Part shown: positions 8,910 to 16,305 of the stretch, one piece after another
Position numbering within the stretch: position 1 is the first letter of the stretch
How the letters are laid out: the number at the start of each line of letters is the position of its first letter
IMG/VR virus record: IMGVR_UViG_3300045240_000184
Location: 1-24,076 of that record
DNA: 24,076 bases
Direction: 5' to 3' (one strand)
Source: a virus
The notes under the pieces: generated by a model
What the model was told of the DNA's origin: nothing
The model's input: only the letters and a program-made list of their open reading frames with translations
Database searches by the model: none
Position numbers and translations under genes: made by a program

Positions 8910-8935
8910 CTTTTGGGGTATAAAAACCCCAAAAG
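8910..8935. other. Perfect stem-loop in the holin leader
   Basis: CTTTTGGGGT (8910-8919) and ACCCCAAAAG (8926-8935) form a 10-bp stem with a 6-nt loop. It lies between the collar-fibre stop (9041) and the holin ATG (8863). On the minus strand no T-tract follows, so it is more likely an RNA structure (stability, or damping of holin translation) than a terminator. Confidence 0.55.
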
Positions 8936-9040
8936 CTACTATGTAGGTTATTGTTTATTTTGAATGGGAAAGTTTTAGAGATTTTACTTAAAAAGAACAT
9001 AAGTCTACTTTACGTAATCAATATGTAGATATCTAATGTT

Positions 9041-10945
9041 TTATTCATCTTCCATCTCTGGAGCTGCTTTTGCTTCGATAACCTGAGAAAAATCAGAAAG
9101 AGGATCACCTGCCTCATTTATAATTCGCAATTTATAATAGTAGTTATTGTACTTGCTTACATTCGTATCAATATAATGATTATCAGTAGTTTTATCTCTA
9201 GGTACATAATTTCCGAAAAGGGAATCTCCTGTTAAAATTTGATAAATAACATTACCTACATTATTTGGCTCAATATTCCAATCAATTAGTATACGATTTA
9301 CACCTGTAAATCGAGCCCTTATATCTGTTGGCAGTGTAGGTTTAGTTGATGTTACTATTTCAGTTGTGGTTGCACTTTCGACATTACTTTTACCTGATAA
9401 ATTTCCGGTTGCATCTTTTGCTATGACATAAAAATTATAAGTAGTACCCGCAGTTAATCCAGAAACATTATAAGTAGGAACATTGCCTAATGTGTCTATT
9501 AAAGTACCATTTCTATAAACAAGATAATTAGTAACAGCTACATTATCAGTTGATGCGTTCCAGCTTAAAGTTACAGATGTAGTACCAATATTTGTAACTT
9601 TTAAACTTGTTGGTGTTGTCGGTGCTATTGAATCAGTAGGCTCAGTAATATTTCCTGTGTATTCTATGAAATGAACTACTTTATAAGGGTTCATGATTGA
9701 GAAGGGTAGACCTCCACCTGTCTTACCAATTGGATTTAATTCATCAGATACAAGAATTTTCCCAGGAGCAAAGGTAAATTCATTATGACTAGAACCTCTA
9801 TTATCATCATCTCTTTCATATGAATACTTCCAATCGTGCCCGTGATTCGGCATTTCACTAATTTCTAGTGTTTTTGTTTTTGATCCTCCAATTTCTCCCA
9901 TTGTGTTAAATTCCCATTGCGATATGTCTAACCCAACAGGAACTCTTCCTCTCAAAGGTACATGTTCTTCCCAGCCTTCAGGAAATGGAGCAGGTTTTCC
10001 CCAAATAGCAATCATCCCGATGGGTACTGCTGTTGCAGGTTTGTTTTCTAAAGCTGTGATACGATTCAATAATGAATCGATTAGCGTATTACTTTTAGTT
10101 ACCTGATTAGCATTGTCTACTACTAGCAAAGAACCAGTAGCATCTGATGTATTAATATTATTTAAAAATACTTTTCCGCCTACATAAGTATTCTCCCAAT
10201 CGGATTGATAATTTAGAGAAAGACTTGTAGTTGTTTGGTCACTGCTGTCTACCAATGCTCTTCCTGTGGAATCTGATGGCTTTAGTAACCCTCTTCTGGA
10301 TGTTGATCCTAATCTAAAATCAGCGACTCTCACATTGGCTACAGAAGATTCTTTAATGTCTAATTTTGATAATTGATAGATGTCTAAATTCAAATCGCCT
10401 TTCATGGCCTTTGAGCCGTCAAGTGGGAGATAGGTTTGATTAATTAGATTAATATCTGCCTCTATTTTATCAATATTTACCTCTATTGCATCAATAATCG
10501 CTTCAATTGTTTTAATATCTTTAATGACTATAAAAGCAGGATTTTTCAAATCATAATAGCGTATTGCTAATGCATCCGTGATTGGAGTTGCAGGACGATT
10601 TGCGTAATCTGTCTCACTGATGTACTTTGCTTCATAATCATAATAAGCAGTTTGAGATGTTCCTGTTCCGTAGATTAAATTTGTGCCTGTTCTGGTAGTT
10701 TTTAAAAAATTAGTTGGAGTGCCTATTTGAATAGGATATAAAATTCCTTCCCCATCCTGACGAATAATTGCCCATCCTACTTTTTTGCTTGTTGCAGGAG
10801 CTACTATATAATCATTATCTGGATTGATGCCTAAATGACTTTTTAAAGCTCCAAATAACTCCGTTCTGTAGGCAGTTTGAAGTCTTTCTAAAGTTTCTTG
10901 CTCGAGTGGAAATCCTCCTGAATGACTAAAATTTACTTGTTTCAT
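9041..10945 (-). CDS. Tail-collar fibre protein with two FN3-like domains
   Basis: This 634-aa protein starts 27 bp after the I-like gene. Residues 1-150 form the baseplate-proximal part (KQVNFSHSGGFPLEQETLERL). Residues 150-300 hold a shaft (GDLNLDIYQLSKLDI, then LLNRITALENKP). Residues about 306-431 match a phage collar domain, with FPEGWEEHVPLRGRVPVGLD, GEIGGSKTKTLEISEMPNHGHD and a final NPYKVVHFIEYTG. Residues about 432-529 are a clear fibronectin type III domain (PTSLKVTNIGTTSVTLSWNA, TNYLVYRNG, YNVSGLTAGTTYNFYVIAKD). Residues about 530-625 look like a second one. FN3 domains on phage fibres are thought to help weak binding to cell-surface glycans. Confidence 0.85.
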   Translation of the reverse strand: MKQVNFSHSGGFPLEQETLERLQTAYRTELFGALKSHLGINPDNDYIVAPATSKKVGWAIIRQDGEGILYPIQIGTPTNFLKTTRTGTNLIYGTGTSQTAYYDYEAKYISETDYANRPATPITDALAIRYYDLKNPAFIVIKDIKTIEAIIDAIEVNIDKIEADINLINQTYLPLDGSKAMKGDLNLDIYQLSKLDIKESSVANVRVADFRLGSTSRRGLLKPSDSTGRALVDSSDQTTTSLSLNYQSDWENTYVGGKVFLNNINTSDATGSLLVVDNANQVTKSNTLIDSLLNRITALENKPATAVPIGMIAIWGKPAPFPEGWEEHVPLRGRVPVGLDISQWEFNTMGEIGGSKTKTLEISEMPNHGHDWKYSYERDDDNRGSSHNEFTFAPGKILVSDELNPIGKTGGGLPFSIMNPYKVVHFIEYTGNITEPTDSIAPTTPTSLKVTNIGTTSVTLSWNASTDNVAVTNYLVYRNGTLIDTLGNVPTYNVSGLTAGTTYNFYVIAKDATGNLSGKSNVESATTTEIVTSTKPTLPTDIRARFTGVNRILIDWNIEPNNVGNVIYQILTGDSLFGNYVPRDKTTDNHYIDTNVSKYNNYYYKLRIINEAGDPLSDFSQVIEAKAAPEMEDE

Positions 10946-10972
10946 TTTTTATTTATTTAAATGTCTGTTGTT

Positions 10973-11617
10973 TTATATTTCCTCTTTTAGTTTATCTTCT
11001 GGTGAATACGAATAGGTTTCATAACTTTTACCAGCCAGTTTATAAAAATTAAGCAAATTTTGAAAATCGATGTTTGCTACTATAATCGCTTCTGTTTGTT
11101 GTGATTCGTCTTTACTTGGTTGAACAGTTATAGTACCGTTTGCTAGCAAACTTTTTGGAATAAATACTCTAAAATTGGCATAATTTATTTGAGTATAATC
11201 TTTACGATGGGCGAGGTAAACTGGTTTATAGTTTTTGTTTTTATATTCATCATGCTTATATACTTCTAATTGCGGAATCAGTAACGTTCCGTCTGGCTCG
11301 TAATATTCTTTGTGGAGATATACGTATTGCAAAGTAGGCTTAACCGATTCGTCTATATAAATTAACTCTTGTAATCGTTTTTGCTCTGTGCTTAAATTAG
11401 GATTGTAATTTTTAGTTGGATTATAGGCGTCGTTCAGTACTTTTTCTAGATAAATAACCTGACCTGTATGTTGCATTTTATAAAGAATCTCTCCGTAAAG
11501 GGTATGAAGAGGAGTCAGTAAAACATTGAGCCAGTCAAGATGTGTTTTTTTCCTAAGAATGGGAGGGATGAGCCACAATAATAGCTTTTCCCACTTTAAA
11601 ACGGTGTATTTATTCAT
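10973..11617 (-). CDS. Putative baseplate protein, tail protein I-like
   Basis: This 214-aa soluble protein lies between the J-like baseplate gene (16 bp away) and the collar fibre (27 bp away), the place of gpI in P2-type tails, where it links baseplate wedge to fibre. The N-terminal part (LLLWLIPPILRKKTHLDWLNVLLTPLHTLYGEILYKM) is helical, as in the I family, but I see no diagnostic motif. The middle (EYYEPDGTLLIPQLEVYKHDEYKNKNYKPVYL) looks beta-rich. Assignment rests mostly on order. Confidence 0.5.
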   Translation of the reverse strand: MNKYTVLKWEKLLLWLIPPILRKKTHLDWLNVLLTPLHTLYGEILYKMQHTGQVIYLEKVLNDAYNPTKNYNPNLSTEQKRLQELIYIDESVKPTLQYVYLHKEYYEPDGTLLIPQLEVYKHDEYKNKNYKPVYLAHRKDYTQINYANFRVFIPKSLLANGTITVQPSKDESQQTEAIIVANIDFQNLLNFYKLAGKSYETYSYSPEDKLKEEI

Positions 11618-11633
11618 TGTATATATATTTAGA

Positions 11634-12737
11634 CTATTGTTTATCTCGGTAGAATGTGTACGGAATGTAGTTTACCTCAACCTGAAGCGTATCCATATCA
11701 AAATAACCTGCGTTGGGAATAAAATATTCGATTTTGGTTACATCTGTAGGCTTTTCTGGTTTGTCACTAGGATTCGTTGCCCAAGCAGTTTCGATTTTAG
11801 TCAATATTGGAATTTTAATTCCTGGTGCTTTCTGAATAGCATCAACCAAAAATGTTTTTACGAAAGCACCATTAAACTCGATATTTTTTAAGTGATCTTC
11901 GATGGCATCTAGTACTGGAAATGTCTTTTCATCTAAGATTAAAGAACCATTTCTTGGATCTAATGGCTTTTTTAATAAATCTTCTTCGTATTTCGTTAAT
12001 TTGGCTTGTTCATCTGCTTCTAAAGCCCTGCTTAAACTTTTTAACTGATAGTATTCAATGTCTTTTGGATTAATAAAAATGCTCAATGGGTCGATATAAA
12101 CATTTAAGCTTAATTTTAGTCTATCTCCTTGATCAGATGTAATGTGAACTTGATTTCCAGCATCTTTTATCTTGGCGATATATTCTTTAAGGGCAAAAAG
12201 TTCATTAGGTACATCAATTCTCGAAATTTTGCCCTCTTTTACAGTGGCTACTTTTATAAAAACAACCCCGACCTTATTATGGAAATAATCAGAAAAAATT
12301 TCTTCTATTTTTTTATTTGGTTCAAGAACTGTTCCTAGGTCGATTTCACTTACAGCGCAATGCTTTATGATTTTAGCATTTTCAATTTCCGTTTCCGAAA
12401 GATCTGTGGTGTCAAATTGATACGAACCATCTTTCCATATCAGTGCCATTCTGTTACTCGAATCGGGATCCAAAGGCATTCCGTTACTCGAATCTTGGCC
12501 TAAAGGCTTTCCGTAATGAAAATTTAATGCCTGTTCTCGATACCAGTTTAGTGTGTGAGGTCTTGATATTAGGGCATTTTTTTCTACTATTTTTTCGTGT
12601 ACCCAAATCGCAGTAGCGACTATGTTAGTCCAAAGTTTCCAAATCGCAGTCTTTGAATCTGTTAAGCCATTCAGGGAGGGTTGTTTCCCTTTTTCAATCA
12701 GAATCTCATTCTGTATTTCAGCAATTGTACGTGCCAT
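11634..12737 (-). CDS. Putative baseplate wedge protein, J-like
   Basis: This 367-aa protein starts MARTIAEIQNEILIEKGKQPSL, similar to the opening helices of Bacteroidota J-type baseplate proteins. It then has 'SKTAIWKLWTNIVATAIWVHEKI', a typical early helix, and a C-terminal part ending in beta strands. It stands between the gp25/LysM-like pair and the I-like gene, as J does. A 30-bp tandem duplication near residues 76-96 gives two copies of a DSSNxMxL segment. The 201 bp before it (12738-12938) hold no gene, only a small hairpin (12819-12834) and an AT-rich inverted repeat (12845-12868). Confidence 0.6.
   Translation of the reverse strand: MARTIAEIQNEILIEKGKQPSLNGLTDSKTAIWKLWTNIVATAIWVHEKIVEKNALISRPHTLNWYREQALNFHYGKPLGQDSSNGMPLDPDSSNRMALIWKDGSYQFDTTDLSETEIENAKIIKHCAVSEIDLGTVLEPNKKIEEIFSDYFHNKVGVVFIKVATVKEGKISRIDVPNELFALKEYIAKIKDAGNQVHITSDQGDRLKLSLNVYIDPLSIFINPKDIEYYQLKSLSRALEADEQAKLTKYEEDLLKKPLDPRNGSLILDEKTFPVLDAIEDHLKNIEFNGAFVKTFLVDAIQKAPGIKIPILTKIETAWATNPSDKPEKPTDVTKIEYFIPNAGYFDMDTLQVEVNYIPYTFYRDKQ
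12451..12510. repeat. 30-bp tandem duplication inside the J-like gene
   Basis: Units at 12451-12480 and 12481-12510 share TGTTACTCGAATC-type starts and AAAGGC ends with a few substitutions; fragments of the unit flank both sides. The repeat is in frame and encodes 10 residues per unit. Confidence 0.8.
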
Positions 12738-12938
12738 ATTTTAATTTTTTAATATAGTTTAGCCTGTAAGACATGTATAATATGCTTATAGATTGTTGTT
12801 TATGTTTTTTTTGTGAATGCTACAGAGATGTAGCTTAGTTTTTAAAAATTTCTAAAAAAAGAAATTTTAAGGTGTAATTGCCATATTTTCATGATATTTT
12901 GAATCAAGGTTTTAGTTAATGACAATTGAGGCTATGTA

Positions 12939-13271
12939 TTAATAAATGATAAAATCATCTTCAATAATCATATAATCAATTCCGGAGAAATCATCCAGTA
13001 AATACTGCTCTTCGTCTGTGATAGCTGTTGCAGGCTTTAAGTTTCTGGAATTGTAATACTCAACAATATCCTTTTTAAAAGCTTCTCGGCCTATTTTTAA
13101 ATCGTTGTAAACAGAAATGTCTTCTGTAAGGTTAAATTGATCATTGTCTTCTAAAATGTCGAATACTTTTTCTATACTTCCGTATTCTTGCAAAGAGATG
13201 TCAAAAATGTTTTGGTTTTCCTGTGGTTTAATAGTTCCCATCGATTTTAATGTTTTGTAAATCGTTGACAT
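12939..13271 (-). CDS. Putative LysM/gpX-like tail protein
   Basis: This protein is 110 aa from the ATG at 13271, which overlaps the end of the gp25-like gene by 44 bp. A second in-frame ATG at 13238 would cut the overlap to 11 bp and give 99 aa; there is no ribosome-binding signal to decide. The segment NIFDISLQEYGSIEKVFDILEDNDQFNLTEDISVYNDLKI has the LysM-like pattern seen in gpX-type proteins (DISLQEYG..., then a domain closing on 'LKI'), where it helps join tube and baseplate. The acidic C-terminus is unrecognised. Confidence 0.6.
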   Translation of the reverse strand: MSTIYKTLKSMGTIKPQENQNIFDISLQEYGSIEKVFDILEDNDQFNLTEDISVYNDLKIGREAFKKDIVEYYNSRNLKPATAITDEEQYLLDDFSGIDYMIIEDDFIIY

Positions 13272-13515
13272 CTAGTTTTTTTACATAAAAGTTGTCATAC
13301 GATAATTGTTTATCTATTTCGTTTTCTAGTCTTAGCCTGGAGGTTGCGTCTGGGCTGTTAATGTATCTTTTAATTCCTACTCCAAGAATAGGAAACTCTT
13401 TATAACTTCCTTTTTGACTTAATAATAGATGCTCTATGTTTTGCTGATCTGCCTCTTTAATGGCAAAATCTCCATTTGTAATTAATAAGTCTTCATCTAT
13501 GATAAAATCTTTCAT
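13228..13515 (-). CDS. gp25/XkdS-like baseplate wedge protein
   Basis: This 95-aa protein reads MKDFIIDEDLLITNGDFAIKEADQQNIEHLLLSQKGSYKEFPILGVGI. The pattern 'DLLITNGDFAI...DxQNIEHLLLSQKGSYKEFPxLGVGI' matches the short gp25/GPW/XkdS family, which primes sheath polymerisation at the baseplate in contractile tails. It is the first gene of the baseplate operon, 88 bp downstream of the -7 element of promoter P4. Confidence 0.8.
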   Translation of the reverse strand: MKDFIIDEDLLITNGDFAIKEADQQNIEHLLLSQKGSYKEFPILGVGIKRYINSPDATSRLRLENEIDKQLSYDNFYVKKLDVNDLQNIKIDGNY

Positions 13516-13602
13516 ATGTCGTTATTATTTGTTGTTTTATTAATTAATTTTTCCTTTGAATTTGCGCATTATATCCTAAGGAGGCTATTTTATTTGACAC
13601 TG

Positions 13603-13666
13603 TAAAAATACGCTATGCTTTGTCCTTAACCAAGATTTTACAGGGTAGTAATCAGTAGTTTCAGTA
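13603..13666 (-). promoter_or_regulatory. Late-type promoter P4 (baseplate operon)
   Basis: On the minus strand: box TACTGAAACTACTG (13666-13653), 19 bp, TTG (13633-13631), 20 bp, TATTTTTA (13610-13603), one mismatch from TAnnTTTG. The same arrangement with the same spacing stands at P1, P2 and P3. Confidence 0.85.
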
Positions 13667-13738
13667 GGTTAATTTATGATTTAAAGTACTTGTAATAAAT
13701 GTGTTGATTCAGTTTCTTGTGATCTAATAAGAAGCTTG

Positions 13739-14071
13739 CTAAGCACGGGGAATAATCATATCGATAATTACTTTAAAAATCATTTTAATGATATTATTTT
13801 TAATAGTGTTCAGTTTTATTTTTGATATTCCAGTAGATTGAAGTGCTTGCAATGTCATTAAATCCAACTGACTTTTTAATAGCCATTCTAATTCTTCTTC
13901 GGTTAAATCTCCAATAGAAAAAAGAATCATCCAGCGTTCTAGCTTTTCTTTAGATGTTTCTAAAAATGCGTTTAGATCTTTTTCTAATTCAGATTTATTG
14001 TCTTTATAACTTTTTGCTATACTAACTTTTAATTTATTTTTAAGCTCTTCTATTAATTTATTGTGATTCAT
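13739..14071 (-). CDS. Small helical protein of the lysis cassette
   Basis: This 110-aa protein is charged and helical at the N-terminus (KLIEELKNKLKVSIAKSYKDNKSELEKDL) and ends in a hydrophobic helix (IIKMIFKVIIDMIIPRA). It starts 4 bp after the lipoprotein gene. Position suggests an accessory lysis protein or spanin partner; the family is not recognised. Confidence 0.5.
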   Translation of the reverse strand: MNHNKLIEELKNKLKVSIAKSYKDNKSELEKDLNAFLETSKEKLERWMILFSIGDLTEEELEWLLKSQLDLMTLQALQSTGISKIKLNTIKNNIIKMIFKVIIDMIIPRA

Positions 14072-14075
14072 GATT

Positions 14076-14540
14076 TTAGGTGTTTCCGTTGATTAAATCT
14101 AAAAGGGCATCTTTTGATTCTCTGTCTTTTTTAATTTCATATTGAATAAGTAAATCCAAAGCATCTAGAACTTGTTTTTTAGATTCTTCTAGAAAAGCGG
14201 GTGATACAATTCCTTTTGTTTCCCAACGTTTGAAGAATCCAGCCAATAGGTTTTTTTCTTTATTAGTTAGAAGCTTCCACATCGCAAAAGTGATTTCGTT
14301 GTTGGGCTTATTTTTTTCATATTCAGTCAATTTTTCGATGTGGAACATTAAAGCTTCAACTTCTTCTTTATGAGTACTATAAGATGTAATAGCTTTATTC
14401 ATTAGTTTAGAAGTTTCAACTTTTAGCTCTGTCGTTTTTTGATATGAATAGTGATCGAATAGGGCAGTTTTGGTTGAGGTACAGGAGGTAATTGCAAAAA
14501 AAAGAGCAATTAGAAGCGTTAGGTGTTTTAATTGTTTCAT
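14076..14540 (-). CDS. Lipoprotein in the lysis cassette, spanin-like candidate
   Basis: This 154-aa protein starts MKQLKHLTLLIALFFAITSC, a lipoprotein signal with an ITSC lipobox (Cys20), followed by a long helical region (residues about 35-145). It starts 3 bp after the M15 peptidase gene. A lipoprotein next to an endolysin is the usual setting of an outer-membrane spanin, but it is longer than Rz1-type proteins and no partner is proven. Confidence 0.55.
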   Translation of the reverse strand: MKQLKHLTLLIALFFAITSCTSTKTALFDHYSYQKTTELKVETSKLMNKAITSYSTHKEEVEALMFHIEKLTEYEKNKPNNEITFAMWKLLTNKEKNLLAGFFKRWETKGIVSPAFLEESKKQVLDALDLLIQYEIKKDRESKDALLDLINGNT

Positions 14541-14543
14541 CGT

Positions 14544-15026
14544 TTACTTGTATAAGATTACATAGTTTTTTTTGTCGCGTTTTAGTTTACTGAGCACTTT
14601 CCAGTCGCTATAGCCTTTTTTATCAAAATGCGGAAGGTCTTTAAAGGTTTTCCAATCACCACCCCAATTCCAGTTGTATTTCTTGAAAATTTGGACACAT
14701 TCCTGCCAATCCGAAATTTGGTCACCATCCCAGTCTTTCGCTGTATCCCAAGAAGCCGTTTTGCCATCGATAATAAGACAGATATCTACTGCAAAGCCAT
14801 AATTGTGAATAGATTGGCCACCTTTGGCATTTGTTACTTTTTTTCCAGGTTTAGTTCTGCCGAAAGCATAAAGATCTTCCTGTTCCTGAAATGATCTAAG
14901 ACCTTGTGTAATGCGTACTTTTGCTTTTCCGGTTAGTGCCAAGTCACATTCTTCGATGATTTTGGTAACTTCTTCTCTAACAGAGGGATGTAGTAAATCA
15001 ATGCGATTTTTTGTAGTTTGATCCAT
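14544..15026 (-). CDS. M15 family peptidase, endolysin type
   Basis: This 160-aa protein has no signal peptide. It carries the zinc ligands of the M15B/C D-Ala-D-Ala carboxypeptidase or L-Ala-D-Glu endopeptidase group: SIHNYGFAVD (His74, Asp81) and DLPHFD (His133, with Asp130 as possible catalytic base). The substrate-side motif QGLRSFQEQEDLYAFGRT (residues 41-58) and WGGDWKTFKD (121-130) are also typical of phage endolysins of this class. It would cut peptidoglycan stem peptides once the holin opens the membrane. It is first in a three-gene lysis cassette driven from P3, with a leader of about 195 nt. Confidence 0.9.
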   Translation of the reverse strand: MDQTTKNRIDLLHPSVREEVTKIIEECDLALTGKAKVRITQGLRSFQEQEDLYAFGRTKPGKKVTNAKGGQSIHNYGFAVDICLIIDGKTASWDTAKDWDGDQISDWQECVQIFKKYNWNWGGDWKTFKDLPHFDKKGYSDWKVLSKLKRDKKNYVILYK

Positions 15027-15132
15027 ATTTGTATTTATTTATTAAAGATTTCAAATTTTGAAAATATAAAGCCTTTCTGATTGTTTGAAGACAACTAGGA
15101 ATTTTAATATTCGATAAGATTATTTGTGTTTT

Positions 15133-15171
15133 AAATTTATTTACTGTTAAAATAAAGAGGTAAATAAATTT
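15133..15171. other. 12-bp perfect stem-loop in the P3 leader
   Basis: AAATTTATTTAC (15133-15144) and GTAAATAAATTT (15160-15171) pair perfectly around a 15-nt loop. It lies about 50-90 nt into the P3 transcript, ahead of the endolysin gene, and lacks a T-tract on the minus strand, so it is more likely a leader structure than a terminator. Confidence 0.5.
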
Positions 15172-15228
15172 TAAAAAAGGTTTTTTTGGTTTCTATTTGA
15201 GATGGAATACCTGTCTTTAAGAACACTG

Positions 15229-15292
15229 TAAAAATACGCCGAAATAGCGCGTTTAAAAAATAATAGGGACTTGTAAATCAGTAGTTTCAGTA
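15229..15292 (-). promoter_or_regulatory. Late-type promoter P3 (lysis cassette)
   Basis: On the minus strand: box TACTGAAACTACTG (15292-15279), 19 bp, TTT in place of TTG (15259-15257), 20 bp, TATTTTTA (15236-15229). It shares GCGTATTTTTACAGTGT with P4 around the -7 and start region. The rest of the 15027-15414 gap holds no gene. Confidence 0.85.
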
Positions 15293-15336
15293 GTGATTTT
15301 TATACTTTTTATGGTCTAAAAGATAGGGTAAAGGAC

Positions 15337-15374
15337 AAAAAAATAACCCGCTTTCTCGAATGGAAAAACGGGTT
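15337..15374 (-). terminator. Terminator closing the toxin-immunity unit
   Basis: On the minus strand AACCCGTTTTT pairs with GAAAGCGGGTT (two G-U pairs), followed by ATTTTTTTG. It lies about 40 bp after the last putative immunity gene and just upstream of P3, so toxin and lysis genes are separate units. Confidence 0.85.
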
Positions 15375-15414
15375 TGTACTGAATTATGTCTTTGTAATCG
15401 AATTTAATCAATAC

Positions 15415-15861
15415 TTAAAAACATAGGTTTGTTTTCATCCAGACATTCTTCGCAATTAAATAAATATCATTAAAAGCTACTAGGCGACCATCTGTTGGAG
15501 CTTGATTCCTTGTGTCAACTTTGATCTCTTTGTCGAAAACTATTATAATATATCCATCTTTTGCGAGTTTTCTAATAGATAATAAGTGATTTATTTCATG
15601 TTCAAAGACTATCTTTATTCCTGAAATTTCTTCCATTGATAATTCGACATCCATTATTCCCTTTTTGCTAGTTTTTTCTGGAATTACTTCTTTTAACAGA
15701 TCTAAAACGATCGGATGTTTTAAGTCTAAATTTTTATTACTTCCCCATTTTCTGTTTTTAGATTCTAAATCAACAGGATAGAAATCCCTATTAGTTTTTT
15801 CTTTAATAGTTGAATTACTAATAAATATCCAATCTCCGTTTTCATATAAATGATTTCCCAT
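15415..15861 (-). CDS. Unknown small protein after the toxin, possible immunity
   Basis: This 148-aa soluble protein has no signal peptide. It starts 3 bp after the 144-aa gene and is followed by a terminator. The sequence (ENGDWIFISNSTIKEKTNRDFYPVD, then KKGIMDVELSMEEISGIKIVFEHEINHLLSIRKLAKDGYIIIVFDK) matches no family I know. A single Cys is the second-to-last residue. The role as immunity protein is inferred only from its place directly downstream of a toxin-like gene. Confidence 0.5.
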   Translation of the reverse strand: MGNHLYENGDWIFISNSTIKEKTNRDFYPVDLESKNRKWGSNKNLDLKHPIVLDLLKEVIPEKTSKKGIMDVELSMEEISGIKIVFEHEINHLLSIRKLAKDGYIIIVFDKEIKVDTRNQAPTDGRLVAFNDIYLIAKNVWMKTNLCF

Positions 15862-15864
15862 ATT

Positions 15865-16299
15865 TTATTCTTTATAAACATATTTTAAAGATTGATTGGC
15901 TTTTATGTGCTCTTCAAGAAGTTTTTTAAATCCGATCATATTGTATATCAATCTATCGATTTCATACTCTCTTCCTTTATGATATAAATAATATGTAATT
16001 CCTTTATGTTTAAAATTCTGACTTCCAAATTGTTCTGGGAATTGTTTTCTCAGTTCTTCTTTAAAAGGATTGAAATCAGGATGCTTTAATAATTCATCAA
16101 TTCTATTCTCGAATGCAGGAAGCATTTTCGATATTTCATTTATGTTAATTTCAAAACTATTTTCAGAATAGATACGAAGTTTAATGCTTTTTTTTAGCTC
16201 TGTATTTATATTTAAATTGGAATAATAATTAAATGCTTCTTCAAGATCTGCCCCCCCATATCTTTTTCCGTCTACATTTAAAATGTGTAAATATTTCAT
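15865..16299 (-). CDS. Unknown small protein after the toxin, possible immunity
   Basis: This 144-aa acidic/basic soluble protein starts 6 bp after the 753-aa gene, the usual place of a cognate immunity gene. Its N-terminus (MKYLHILNVDGKRYGGADLEEAFNYYSNLNI) could start a compact alpha/beta fold. The C-terminal part is helical. No known family is recognised. Of the two candidates this is the more likely cognate immunity protein because it is immediately adjacent. Confidence 0.55.
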   Translation of the reverse strand: MKYLHILNVDGKRYGGADLEEAFNYYSNLNINTELKKSIKLRIYSENSFEININEISKMLPAFENRIDELLKHPDFNPFKEELRKQFPEQFGSQNFKHKGITYYLYHKGREYEIDRLIYNMIGFKKLLEEHIKANQSLKYVYKE

Positions 16300-16305
16300 G
16301 ATTAA

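Noticed and set aside
11526-11891. 121-codon + strand frame across the J/I-like gene border
   Set aside because: Antisense to two tightly spaced genes, Cys- and Phe-rich in the manner of a shadow frame.
12819-12868. Hairpins in the gap before the J-like gene as a terminator
   Set aside because: GCTACA-GAGA-TGTAGC has only 6 bp and is not followed by a T-run on the minus strand; the AT-only inverted repeat beside it is expected in such DNA.
14582-14767. Alternative minus-strand frame inside the M15 peptidase gene
   Set aside because: The peptidase frame has intact zinc-ligand motifs; the overlapping frame has none.
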